A stretch of 46,449 bases of DNA, taken from contig NZ_AYOY01000149.1 in assembly GCF_000508185.1 (NCBI RefSeq), positions 1 to 46,449 of the forward strand, written 5' to 3'. Positions 39,130 through 46,449 of this stretch are shown here, in pieces. This stretch comes from Sphingobium sp. C100 (GTDB lineage Bacteria > Pseudomonadota > Alphaproteobacteria > Sphingomonadales > Sphingomonadaceae). Under the pieces are notes generated by a model that saw only the letters and a program-made list of their open reading frames with translations, did no database searches and had not been told where the DNA came from. A program made the position numbers and the translations under genes. The stretch's first letter is position 1. Each line of letters starts with the position of its first letter.

Positions 39130-40274
39130 CAGTCCCGCTCGCGCAGCGTTACCAGCCGGTCGAGGATCGCGTTCAACCCCTCGCCCGACGAGGCATGGAC
39201 GTCGATGCGGCCGATCTTCTCGGTCACGCGCTCGAGCGACTCCAGCTCCTTCAGGCGCAGCAGCACCGGATTGCCCTCCATCAGCTTCGCTGTGTTGAGC
39301 AGCGAGCGGGTAGCCGCGGTTTCCTCACGCCGGCGGATCAGGTTCGCCTCGGCGGTCTTTTCCGCCTCCACGACACGGTTGATCAGCTCGCGCATATCGC
39401 CGGGCAGGATGACGTCCTTGATCCCCAGTTCAGGCACCGCCACGCCGATGTCGCCGATGGCGGCGCGGACATGGTCGACGATCTGCCGATCGACCGACAC
39501 CCGGTCGTTCAGCACCTCGTCCAGCGTCCGCCCACCGATCGCCTCGCGAACCGCGAACTGGACCAGCTTATAGACATGCGCCTGGAAATCGGGGGTCGAA
39601 AGCGCCGCACGACGCACATCGATCACCTTGACGAAGGCGGTCAGCGTCACGCGCAGCGACACTTTGTCCCGCGTCAGGATTTCCTGCGCCGTCACCTCGA
39701 CCGGTAAGGGCCGCATATCGACCGTCCGGCTCGTCACCTTGCGGCCGATCTGCCAGTAGCCGTAGCGGCCCGGCCCCACCGTCTCGATCAGTTCGCCGTC
39801 GAAAAAGACCAAAGTCTCCTCCGCCTCGCCGACGCTGACCACCGCGATGTTGGACAGGGTGGACGGCAGAACCGTCGTCGCCTTTTCGAAAGCAACCAAC
39901 TGCTCGCGCGTCAGGCGCGGCTGCGCGATGACGTCGAACATCTCGACCTCGACCGTCTTGAGCACACTCCAGACATGCACCGTTTCGCCCGGACGGACGA
40001 TGGCGGACGCCCGTCCATCCATGCGCACCACGGCGACCTTGCCTTCTTCGACCCTCACGGTCACGAAATAGTCGGCAGCGATCTCCGGGTGACGCTTGGC
40101 GATCAGTTCCGCCCAGGGCGAAGCGAAGATGCCGGTCGCGTCGAAAAGCTCGAAATCATAGCGGCCCAGCGGATCGAAGATACGCTGGCGGCCCGGTTCG
40201 AGCATACGGATGAAGCGGCCATCCCGGATGAGGAGGCCGCGCTGCTTTTCGGAAACAATGAATGTGTAGTACAT
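39129..40274 (-). CDS. Slipin/SPFH-domain protein without a membrane segment
   Basis: A 381-residue protein. The second half is an SPFH/band-7 (prohibitin-like) domain: SRTVDMRPLPVEVTAQEIL, TRDKVSLRVTLTAFVKVID, LVQFAVREAIGGRTLDEVL, then a helical stretch with VVEAEKTAEANLIRRREETAATRSLLNTAKLM. Typical slipins start with a membrane hairpin; here residues 1-188 instead form three imperfect beta-rich repeats, each with a DG nine residues before a PG (18/27, 86/95, 159/168). I see no signal peptide or transmembrane helix, so it may be a peripheral membrane or cytosolic scaffold. The ATG at 40274 has GGAGG upstream, which lies in a hairpin (40279-40297). Confidence 0.82.
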   Translation of the reverse strand: MYYTFIVSEKQRGLLIRDGRFIRMLEPGRQRIFDPLGRYDFELFDATGIFASPWAELIAKRHPEIAADYFVTVRVEEGKVAVVRMDGRASAIVRPGETVHVWSVLKTVEVEMFDVIAQPRLTREQLVAFEKATTVLPSTLSNIAVVSVGEAEETLVFFDGELIETVGPGRYGYWQIGRKVTSRTVDMRPLPVEVTAQEILTRDKVSLRVTLTAFVKVIDVRRAALSTPDFQAHVYKLVQFAVREAIGGRTLDEVLNDRVSVDRQIVDHVRAAIGDIGVAVPELGIKDVILPGDMRELINRVVEAEKTAEANLIRRREETAATRSLLNTAKLMEGNPVLLRLKELESLERVTEKIGRIDVHASSGEGLNAILDRLVTLRERD

Positions 40275-40278
40275 TGTC

Positions 40279-40297
40279 GCCCTCCTCTTTGGAGGGC
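40279..40297 (-). promoter_or_regulatory. Hairpin sequestering the slipin ribosome-binding site
   Basis: On the minus strand GCCCTCC-AAAGA-GGAGGGC is a perfect 7-bp stem whose 3' arm contains the GGAGG Shine-Dalgarno, five bases before the ATG at 40274. As RNA it should hide the ribosome site, implying low or regulated translation. Confidence 0.5.
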
Positions 40298-40769
40298 TGA
40301 CGTTCGTCAGGCGCGCCACGCTATGGAAAGCAGCGCGCCCAGTTGCTCACATGCCTATGACATGCTCCGCGCGGGCGTCTGCTCGTCCATGATTTGGTTC
40401 AGGTCGCGCCAAAGTTACACCAGCCCAGTTACCACACGGCACCATGCCATGCGGGAGGGCGCTGCTAGCTGCGAATCATGACAATTTAAAGACCATCGTA
40501 TTGCGCAGGTCTATTTTGCCCCGGTAGGTCGGCCGGCAACACATTCCCGCTTTCAGGATGGCGGGCCAATGGTTCAGGCGGCCTCTCCCCGATCTGCCGC
40601 CAGTCCAGCAGCAGCGGGACAGGCGCGGTGTCGCATCGAACGCCGCCGGTATCCGCACCGGCGCAAAGCCCCTGAAAGGGTGTCGAAGAGCCAGCTTGGG
40701 TCGCCCCGCGCCTTGACTTCGGCCTGAACGCGCCGCCGGCTTTCCCAAGATGAGATGCCGGTTCAGGGC
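40298..40769. other. Intergenic stretch with no supported gene
   Basis: About 470 bases lie between the slipin leader and the tRNA. Open frames here are not convincing; the longest one runs through the tRNA on its antisense side. The slipin promoter should lie at the left end. I see short local repeats (CATGCC/GCATGG near 40430-40455) but no insertion sequence, attachment-site duplication or recognisable RNA. Confidence 0.5.
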
Positions 40770-40841
40770 GTGTTGGAGCGGGATTCGAACCCGCGTCACG
40801 TAGATTATGAGTCTACTGCTCTCCCACTGAGCTATCCAAGT
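40770..40841 (-). tRNA. tRNA with CAU anticodon (Met type), atypical acceptor end
   Basis: The minus strand folds as a tRNA: D arm GCTC/GAGC, anticodon stem GTAGA/TCTAC with loop CTCATAA (anticodon CAT at 40807-40809), 5-base variable loop, and T arm GCGGG-TTCGAAT-CCCGC. The anticodon stem lacks the GGG/CCC of initiator tRNA, so elongator Met, or Ile2 if lysidine-modified, is expected. The acceptor stem pairs at only five of seven positions (ACTTGGA against TCCAACA), the outer two being A-A and C-C. CCA is not encoded. It could be a functional odd tRNA or a decaying copy. Confidence 0.7.
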
Positions 40842-41011
40842 GCTGGTTCCGAAAACCAGTGCTCTTTGACGAGCGCGGGCATTCTCCATGGAACACGGCG
40901 TCGGCAGAGCCGCCCGCGCCCCCGGGATTTTCGAGTCCCTGGGAAATGAAGCATGTCCGGTGCGCGCCTATAGGCACGCCGCGCCCGCCTGTCCAGCCGC
41001 TCTCGCCAAGT

Positions 41012-42214
41012 TCAGCCCATCAGCGCCTTGACGCCCGGCAGATCCTTGCCTTCCATCCATTCCAGGAAAGCGCCGCCGGCAGTGGACACGAAGCTGAAAT
41101 CGGCCGCCGCGCCCGCATGGTTGAGCGCCGCCACCGTGTCGCCGCCGCCCGCGACCGACACTAGCTGCCCCTCCTTGGTCAGCGCGGCCGCCGTCCGGGC
41201 CAGCGCCACGGTCGCTGCATCGAACGGCGCAATCTCGAACGCGCCGAGCGGGCCGTTCCACACCAGGGTGCGGCAGTTTTTGAGCGCATCGCCCAAAGCC
41301 TCGACCGCAGCCGGGCCGACGTCCAATATCATCTCGTCTTCGGCGACTTCATGCACGTTGCAGGTGCGAACCGACGGCGGATTGGCGGCGAATTCCTTGG
41401 CCACCACCACGTCATAGGGCAGATGGATGATGCAGCCCGCCGCCTCCGCCTTGTCGAAGATCGCCTCGGCCGTGTCGGCCAGATCCTTCTCGCACAGCGA
41501 CTTGCCGACATCCACGCCACGGGCATAGAGGAAGGTATTGGCCATACCGCCGCCGATGATGAGGTGATCGACTTTCTCAACCAGATGGTTGAGCACGTCC
41601 AGCTTGGTCGAAACCTTGGCGCCGCCGACGACCGCCGCGACCGGCGTCACCGGCTCGCCCAACGCCGCCTGGAGCGCGTCCAATTCCCTTTCCATCGACC
41701 GACCGGCGAATGCCGGCAGCTTGTGCGCCAGTCCCTCGGTCGAGGCATGGGCGCGATGCGCGGCGGAAAAGGCGTCGTTGACATAGAGGTCGCCGATCGC
41801 CGCCATCGCCTCGGCCAGGGCCGGGTCATTGCTTTCCTCGCCGGCATGAAAGCGGGTATTTTCCAGGATCGCAATGTCGCCGGGGCGCATCACCGCGATG
41901 CCGTCGACCGCCGCCTCGCCGCAGCAGTCGGGGATGAACTGGACTTCGCGGCCCAGCACCGCCGTCAACGGCCGGGTGATCTTGGAAAGCGAATATTCGG
42001 GGTTCTTCTGGCCCTTGGGACGGCCGAAATGGGCGAGGATCAGCACCTTGGCGCCGCGATCCGCCAGTTCCAGCACCGTGGGCATGGCGGCGCGCAACCG
42101 GGTGTCGTCGCTGACCGCGCCATCCTGCATCGGCACGTTCAAATCCTCGCGCACCAGCACGGCCTTACCGTGGATGTCGCCCATATCGTCGAGTGTCTTG
42201 AACGGCTTGGTCAT
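41012..42214 (-). CDS. pgk: Phosphoglycerate kinase
   Basis: Transfers phosphate from 1,3-bisphosphoglycerate to ADP. The 400-residue protein shows VREDLNVPM (substrate site), [32 protein letters not shown] and the C-terminal nucleotide loop [11 protein letters not shown]. The ATG at 42214 follows GGGGAAG; a longer in-frame start upstream runs into the repeat and is unlikely. It lies downstream of gap in the same direction, separated by the paired-hairpin repeat. Confidence 0.97.
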   Translation of the reverse strand: MTKPFKTLDDMGDIHGKAVLVREDLNVPMQDGAVSDDTRLRAAMPTVLELADRGAKVLILAHFGRPKGQKNPEYSLSKITRPLTAVLGREVQFIPDCCGEAAVDGIAVMRPGDIAILENTRFHAGEESNDPALAEAMAAIGDLYVNDAFSAAHRAHASTEGLAHKLPAFAGRSMERELDALQAALGEPVTPVAAVVGGAKVSTKLDVLNHLVEKVDHLIIGGGMANTFLYARGVDVGKSLCEKDLADTAEAIFDKAEAAGCIIHLPYDVVVAKEFAANPPSVRTCNVHEVAEDEMILDVGPAAVEALGDALKNCRTLVWNGPLGAFEIAPFDAATVALARTAAALTKEGQLVSVAGGGDTVAALNHAGAAADFSFVSTAGGAFLEWMEGKDLPGVKALMG

Positions 42215-42238
42215 ATAGCTTCCCCTCGTCCTAACAGA

Positions 42239-42321
42239 CGTCATCCCAGCGAAGGCTGGGATCTCCCTTCTTTTCCTGGCGGGAGGAAGAAAGCGAGATC
42301 CCAGCTTTCGCTGGGATGACG
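42239..42321. repeat. Paired-hairpin (REP/BIME-like) repeat
   Basis: CGTCATCCCAGCGAAGGCTGGGATCTC (42239-42265) is repeated in inverted orientation, with one mismatch in the loop, at 42295-42321. Each arm folds on itself (CCCAGC-GAAG-GCTGGG), and the two arms can also pair with each other across a 29-base spacer. It sits in the gap-pgk space and could dampen or stabilise the joint transcript. I know similar GTCATCCCAGCG hairpins as dispersed elements in sphingomonads. Confidence 0.85.
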
Positions 42322-42358
42322 AAAAAAGAGGGACAGGTCACCCCATCCCTCCCAAATA

Positions 42359-43369
42359 TTACAGGAACTTCGCCACGACGCCCGTGGTGTCGATCATGCG
42401 GTTGGAAAAGCCCCATTCATTGTCGTACCAGCTGAGCACACGAACCAGCGTGCCGTCGATGACGGCCGTTTCCAGGCTGTCCACGGTCGAACTGCGCGCA
42501 TCGCCATTATAGTCGATCGACACCAAAGGCTCGTCCGAATAGCCCAGCACGCCCTGGAGCGGCCCGGCTTCCGAAGCGGCCTTGAGCAGGTCGTTGACCT
42601 CCTCCTTGGTGGTGGCGCGCTTGGCGTCGAACTTGAGATCGACCACCGAGACATTGGGGGTCGGCACGCGGACCGACGAGCCATCCAGCTTGCCCTTCAA
42701 CTCAGGCAGCACTTCGCCCACCGCGCGGGCCGCGCCGGTGGTGGTCGGGATCATCGACAGGGCAGCGGCGCGGGCGCGGCGCATATCCTTGTGGATCTGG
42801 TCCAGCGTGTTCTGGTCATTGGTATAGCTGTGGATCGTCGTCATGAAACCGCGCTCGATGCCGATCGCATCGTGCAGCACCTTGGCGAGCGGAGCCAGGC
42901 AGTTGGTGGTGCAGCTGGCGTTCGAAATGACGATATCGTCGGCGGTCAGCGCGTCATGATTGACGCCGAACACGATCGTCTTGTCGACGCCCGTCGCGGG
43001 CGCGGAGATGATGACGCGCTTGGCACCGGCGGTCAGGTGGGCGCTGGCCTTGCCCTTGTCGGCGAAAATGCCCGTGCATTCGAGCGCGATTTCCACACCC
43101 TGCGCGGCGTGGGGCAGCTTGGCGGGGTCGCGTTCGGCGGTCACGGCGATGCGCTTGCCGTCGATGACCAGAAAGTCGCCGTCGACGCTGACGTCGCCCG
43201 CCCAATTGCCATGGACCGAATCGCGCTTGAACAGCAGCGCATTGGCCTTGGCATCGCCCAGGTCGTTGATGCTGACCAGTTCCAGGTCATGGTCCGTGCG
43301 CGACAGGATCGCGCGCGCCACCAGGCGGCCAATGCGTCCGAAACCGTTAATTGCTACCTTCGTTGCCAC
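42359..43369 (-). CDS. gap: Glyceraldehyde-3-phosphate dehydrogenase, type I
   Basis: Oxidises glyceraldehyde-3-phosphate with NAD and phosphate. The 336 residues start (M)[16 protein letters not shown], with Rossmann loop GFGRIG. The catalytic Cys153 is in [12 protein letters not shown], followed by [26 protein letters not shown] and [20 protein letters not shown] after the second strand suits NAD. The start is GTG at 43369, eight bases after a perfect AGGAGG (43378-43383). It lies between tkt and pgk on the same strand. Confidence 0.97.
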   Translation of the reverse strand: MATKVAINGFGRIGRLVARAILSRTDHDLELVSINDLGDAKANALLFKRDSVHGNWAGDVSVDGDFLVIDGKRIAVTAERDPAKLPHAAQGVEIALECTGIFADKGKASAHLTAGAKRVIISAPATGVDKTIVFGVNHDALTADDIVISNASCTTNCLAPLAKVLHDAIGIERGFMTTIHSYTNDQNTLDQIHKDMRRARAAALSMIPTTTGAARAVGEVLPELKGKLDGSSVRVPTPNVSVVDLKFDAKRATTKEEVNDLLKAASEAGPLQGVLGYSDEPLVSIDYNGDARSSTVDSLETAVIDGTLVRVLSWYDNEWGFSNRMIDTTGVVAKFL

Positions 43370-43398
43370 TGCACTAGCCTCCTAGGTGTTGTTGTCCG

Positions 43399-45366
43399 TC
43401 AATTGCCGAGCGCCGCCACGATCTGCGGCGCGATCTTTGCGGCGGTCAGGCCGAAATGATCGTAGAGCGCTTCGGCCGGGGCCGATGCGCCGAAACTGTC
43501 GATGCCGAAACGCAGACCCGCAATGCCGGTATAGCGTTCCCAGCCAAAGGTCGTTCCCGCTTCGATCGACACGCGCAGCGCATGATGCGGCAGGATGTCG
43601 TCGCGGTAGGACGAGGGCTGCGCGTCGAAATGGGCGAAGCTGGGCATCGACACGACGTCCGCACCGATGCCCTGTTCCTCCAGCGCCCTGGCGGTCGCGA
43701 CGGCGATCTCGACCTCGGACCCGGTGGCGATCAGCACGACTTTGCGCGGCGCGGTGGCGGCGATCAGGCGATAGCCGCCCCTGGCAGACAGATTCTCGCT
43801 CTTTTCGGTGCGCAGTTGCGGCAGGTTCTGGCGGGTCAGCGCCAACACCGACGGGCCGGTCGCATCCTTGAGCGCCAGTTCCCAGCATTCCGCCGTCTCG
43901 ACGATGTCGGCGGGGCGATAGACGTCCAGGTTCGGGATCATGCGCAGCGACATGACATGCTCGATCGGCTGGTGGGTCGGGCCATCCTCGCCCAGGCCGA
44001 TGCTGTCATGGGTCAGCACATGGATCACGCGCTGCTGCTGGAGCGCGGCGAGGCGGATGCCGCCGCGCATATAGTCGGAAAAGACCAGGAAGGTGCCGCC
44101 ATAAGGGATCACGCCGCCATGCAGGGCCATACCGTTCATGGCGCAGGCCATCCCGAATTCGCGGATGCCATAATAGACATAGCGGCCGGAATAATCGTCC
44201 CTGGTCAGCGGACCGGTCGACTTGGTCTTGGTGTTGTTGGAGCCGGTGAGGTCGGCCGAGCCGCCCAGCGTTTCGGGCAGCAGATCGTTGATCGCGCCCA
44301 GCGCCAATTCGCTCGCCTTGCGGGTCGCGACCTTCTGCGGGTTGGCGATCAGCCCATCGATATAGGCGTCGAGCGAAAAGTCGGCGGGCAGGTCGCCGGC
44401 CATGCGGCGGGAAAATTCGGCGCCCTTGTCGTTGCTTGCGAGGCGCGTTTCCCACGCGGCCCGAACGTCCGCGCCCTTGGCGCCGATCGCCTTCCACGCG
44501 GCGGCGATGTCTTCGGGGATGACGAAGGGTTCAGCGGCCCAACCGAGAAATTCGCGGGCGGCGGCAACTTCCGGTTCGCCCAGCGCAGAGCCGTGGACGC
44601 CCGAGGTTCCGGCCTTGTTGGGCGCGCCATAGCCGATCTTGGTGGCGCAGGCGACCAGCGAGGGGCGCGGATCGGCAATCGCTTCGTCCAGCGCGCGGCG
44701 CACGTCGGCGACATCATGGCCGTCGCACGATACGACATGCCAGCCCGTCGCTTCGTAACGGGCGCGCACATCCTCGCTGCTCGACAGGTCGACGGCGCCG
44801 TCGATGGTGATCTTGTTGTCGTCCCACAGCACGATCAGGCGGCCAAGGTTCAGATGGCCGGCCAAGCCGATGGCTTCATGGTTGATGCCTTCCATCAGGC
44901 AGCCGTCGCCGGCGATCACCCAGGTGCGGTGATCGACCAGATCGTCGCCGAACTGCGCATTGAGGTGGCGTTCCGCAATCGCCATGCCGACGGCGGTGGC
45001 CAGCCCCGAACCCAGCGGCCCCGTGGTCGCTTCCACGCCCGCCAGCTCGAAATTCTCAGGGTGCCCGGCGCAGGGGCTGTGCAGCTGGCGGAAATTGCGG
45101 ATGTCGTCCATCGTCGGACGGGCATAGCCGGTCAGATGCAGCAGCGAATAGATCAGCATCGATCCATGGCCGGCCGACAGGACGAAACGGTCGCGGTCGG
45201 CCCATTTGGGCTGGGTCGGATCGAATTTCAGATAGTCGCCGAACAGGACGGTTGCGACGTCCGCCATTCCCATCGGCATTCCCGGATGGCCGCTGTTGGC
45301 GGCCTGCACGGCGTCCATGGACAGCGCCCGGATGGCGTTGGCGAGCGACTTTTCGGAAACGGTCAT
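43399..45366 (-). CDS. tkt: Transketolase
   Basis: Moves two-carbon ketol units between sugar phosphates with thiamine diphosphate. The 655-residue protein has ANSGHPGMPMGMADVA, the ThDP motif IAGDGCLMEGINHEA...NKITIDG, the pyrimidine-domain YVYYGIREFGMACAMNGMALHGG and HDSIGLGEDGPTHQPIEH. ATG at 45366 (MTVSEKSLANAIRALSMDAV) gives the usual N-terminus; an in-frame ATG at 45396 adds ten residues. It heads the tkt-gap-pgk run and is divergent from zauP-zapA. Confidence 0.96.
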   Translation of the reverse strand: MTVSEKSLANAIRALSMDAVQAANSGHPGMPMGMADVATVLFGDYLKFDPTQPKWADRDRFVLSAGHGSMLIYSLLHLTGYARPTMDDIRNFRQLHSPCAGHPENFELAGVEATTGPLGSGLATAVGMAIAERHLNAQFGDDLVDHRTWVIAGDGCLMEGINHEAIGLAGHLNLGRLIVLWDDNKITIDGAVDLSSSEDVRARYEATGWHVVSCDGHDVADVRRALDEAIADPRPSLVACATKIGYGAPNKAGTSGVHGSALGEPEVAAAREFLGWAAEPFVIPEDIAAAWKAIGAKGADVRAAWETRLASNDKGAEFSRRMAGDLPADFSLDAYIDGLIANPQKVATRKASELALGAINDLLPETLGGSADLTGSNNTKTKSTGPLTRDDYSGRYVYYGIREFGMACAMNGMALHGGVIPYGGTFLVFSDYMRGGIRLAALQQQRVIHVLTHDSIGLGEDGPTHQPIEHVMSLRMIPNLDVYRPADIVETAECWELALKDATGPSVLALTRQNLPQLRTEKSENLSARGGYRLIAATAPRKVVLIATGSEVEIAVATARALEEQGIGADVVSMPSFAHFDAQPSSYRDDILPHHALRVSIEAGTTFGWERYTGIAGLRFGIDSFGASAPAEALYDHFGLTAAKIAPQIVAALGN

Positions 45367-45547
45367 CGTGGGCGGGCGTCTTTCCTGAACTGACATAAGC
45401 TGCGGCCCGCGCACGAGCGGACGAGTCGAGTTGGCGCCCCCTTTGTCGCGTCAAGCCCCATGCGTCAACCATGGCCGGGGGCAAGGCCGCGTCCGTCCGC
45501 GTTATCGCGGGCTTTTGCAGCGACCTGAGATTGGCTATGACGAGTCC

Positions 45548-45739
45548 ATGGCAAGCGAGCGCATGATGCAGGCGATCGGCACGCTGGAACGTGCGATCGG
45601 CCGGCTCGAACAGGATGTGGCCCAATATATATCGGCCGCCGCCTCCCCTCCCCCTTCGATCGACGTGCCCGGCGCCCAGGCCGCGCTGCGCTCGCTCGAC
45701 GAACTGATCGAGGATCTGAAGGGCAGGACGGATGGCTGA
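45548..45739 (+). CDS. zauP: Small coiled-coil protein upstream of zapA, ZauP-like
   Basis: A 63-residue protein with an N-terminal heptad-type helix (MMQAIGTLERAIGRLEQDVAQYI), a Pro-rich hinge (ASPPPSIDVPG) and a second helix (LRSLDELIEDL). It overlaps the start of zapA by eight bases. In Caulobacter a small coiled-coil partner, ZauP, is encoded directly upstream of zapA and helps focus the Z-ring. Position, size and composition match, but the call is by context rather than sequence identity. The start has only a weak ribosome site. Confidence 0.65.
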   Translation: MASERMMQAIGTLERAIGRLEQDVAQYISAAASPPPSIDVPGAQAALRSLDELIEDLKGRTDG

Positions 45740-46067
45740 AACCACATTGCACATCGCCGCGCGCCAATATGACATTGGTTGCCGTGACGGCGACGAACCG
45801 CATCTCGCCCATCTGGCGCGCATGATCGAGGACAAAGCGCGCCAGGCGCAGCAAACGACGCCGGGCTTGACCGAAGTGCGCACCTTGTTGTTCGCGGCGC
45901 TGTTTCTGGCCGACGAACTCAACGACATGAAACGGGCGGAAACCGGGCGGCAAGAACGGCTGACGCTGGACGCGGATGACGAAAGCGCGGCGGTGGCGGT
46001 CGAAGGATTGGCCGCGCGCATCGAAAAGCTGCGCGAGTCCCTTGCCGCGGCGGCTTCGGCGGCCTAG
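45732..46067 (+). CDS. zapA: Cell division protein ZapA
   Basis: A 111-residue FtsZ-associated protein. The N-terminal globular part has TLHIAARQYDIGCRDGDEPHLAHLARMIEDKAR, the ZapA pattern of a short beta strand, 'Y.i.C.~GeE~~L..LA~~vd'. It is followed by LLFAALFLADELNDMKR and a C-terminal coiled coil. It bundles FtsZ filaments at mid-cell. The ATG at 45732 overlaps the upstream small gene. The 6S RNA gene follows within ten bases. Confidence 0.92.
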   Translation: MAETTLHIAARQYDIGCRDGDEPHLAHLARMIEDKARQAQQTTPGLTEVRTLLFAALFLADELNDMKRAETGRQERLTLDADDESAAVAVEGLAARIEKLRESLAAAASAA

Positions 46068-46074
46068 ATTGGTC

Positions 46075-46239
46075 GGTGACGGGCACTGCGCGGCACGAGC
46101 TTTTGCGAACATCCCTGAGGCGATAAATACATCCAAGGGGACTGTCCCTGGGCGGGCTCCGGCCCGAGCTACATGGTTCCCACCTGACGTTGAGGCGTCA
46201 GAGGATATTCCAGCAAACGACCGAGGCGGTCCCGTCACC
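46075..46239 (+). ncRNA. ssrS: 6S RNA
   Basis: The closing stem GGTGACGGG (46075-46083) pairs exactly with CCCGTCACC (46231-46239), enclosing about 165 bases. The enclosed sequence has the alphaproteobacterial 6S features CCCTGAGGCGATAAATAC and AAGGGGACTGTCCCTGGGCGGGCTCCGGCCCGAGCTACATGGTTCCCACC in order. The location between zapA and the 5-formyltetrahydrofolate cyclo-ligase gene is the conserved one for ssrS. 6S RNA imitates an open promoter and binds the housekeeping RNA polymerase holoenzyme in stationary phase. Exact ends are taken from the stem and could shift by a few bases. Confidence 0.88.
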
Positions 46240-46304
46240 CTCTCCCTCTTCGCCGGTCTCTCAGCTACGACGCGCATGATGTTGATAGATCAAGCGAGGC
46301 ATGG

Positions 46305-46449
46305 ATGAGCAACGAGCTGGCCGACAAGACGACACTCCGCACGATCGCCCGCCAGCGGCGACGCAATTTCGTCGCCACCCTCGATCCGCTGGCGCATCGG
46401 CTCGCCTTCAAGGCCGTTCCCTCGCCGCTCGCCCGCCGCGTCGCCGATG
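46305..46449 (+). CDS. fau: 5-formyltetrahydrofolate cyclo-ligase (partial, N-terminal)
   Basis: Only the first 48 codons are in the window. They encode MSNELADKTTLRTIARQRRR, then NFVATLDPLAHRLAFKAVP, which fits the family's N-terminal K..LR...R..R layout that binds ATP phosphates. The enzyme (YgfA/Fau) converts 5-formyl-THF to methenyl-THF and usually follows ssrS. The call relies mainly on the zapA-ssrS context, because the catalytic C-terminal motifs are beyond the window. Confidence 0.82.
   Translation, partial: MSNELADKTTLRTIARQRRRNFVATLDPLAHRLAFKAVPSPLARRVAD

Noticed and set aside
40298..40769. Remnant mobile element or prophage attachment site beside the tRNA
   Set aside because: No integrase, no duplicated tRNA 3' end and no recognisable transposase fragment were found.
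40476..40889. A 137-codon open frame on the minus strand, and its plus-strand counterpart reading RDSNPRHVDYESTALPLSY
   Set aside because: Both pass through the CAU tRNA gene; the plus-strand peptide is the classic false protein read from an antisense tRNA.
45393..45456. A 645-codon plus-strand frame opposite tkt (about 43456-45393)
   Set aside because: Antisense shadow of transketolase with no motif or ribosome site.
1..46449. CRISPR array or restriction/defence system
   Set aside because: No regularly spaced direct repeats and no cas, methylase or nuclease-type defence genes were seen anywhere in the window.

Overview
The window is a contiguous stretch of an alphaproteobacterial chromosome, almost certainly from a sphingomonad (Sphingobium/Sphingomonas group). 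This rests on high GC, dense ATGA-type gene overlaps, the LexA C-terminus, the gene orders lexA/comEC/gltX/gltA, nuoA-N/birA/coaX/rnj/DUF1467 and tkt/gap/pgk, a zapA-6S RNA-fau junction, and a paired-hairpin repeat (GTCATCCCAGC...) of the kind I associate with sphingomonad genomes. No insertion sequence, prophage or CRISPR array was seen.

Layout. (1) 1-5.1 kb: the 3' end of lexA, convergent comEC, then gltX and gltA with a strong bidirectional terminator. (2) 5.1-12 kb: the least ordinary region. Four minus-strand genes encode a PAS-PAS histidine-kinase-like protein without its phospho-accepting His, a DUF2336-like protein, a membrane protein resembling a decayed nucleotidyltransferase plus CDP-alcohol phosphotransferase, and an Hpt-like protein with Trp in place of His. 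They diverge from an 890-residue membrane-anchored coiled-coil protein with the architecture of the polarity landmark TipN. (3) 11.9-30.6 kb: one long minus-strand operon running nuoA-B-C-D-E-(49-aa membrane protein)-F-G-H-I-J-K-L-M-N-birA-coaX-rnj-DUF1467-AAC(6')-like acetyltransferase, with almost every junction overlapping or only a few bases apart. It joins respiratory complex I to biotin ligation, CoA synthesis, RNA decay and an acetyltransferase. (4) 30.6-34.3 kb: suhB-like phosphatase, a secreted small protein, efp, and a coupled pair of cell-wall enzymes (L,D-transpeptidase and M23-like peptidase). (5) 34.3-39.1 kb: MarR regulator divergent from a glutathione transferase, thiE, a DmpA/BapA-type aminopeptidase, class I aldolase and a TlpA-like thioredoxin. 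(6) 39.1-45.4 kb: an unusual soluble slipin, a CAU-anticodon tRNA, and pgk, gap and tkt. (7) 45.5-46.4 kb: zauP-like, zapA, 6S RNA and the start of fau.

Most of the window is core metabolism and cell biology: TCA entry (gltA), complex I, lower glycolysis/pentose phosphate (tkt, gap, pgk, fda), cofactors (birA, coaX, thiE) and division (zapA/zauP). The strongest candidate for something undescribed is the 5.1-11.9 kb locus: several apparently catalytically altered signalling or enzyme homologues clustered beside a putative polarity scaffold. Second are a hidden 49-residue membrane protein translationally locked between nuoE and nuoF, and a birA gene whose conserved N-terminus can only be reached from a non-canonical start, probably CTG. 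Functional names come from recognised motifs and gene order, not from database searches.
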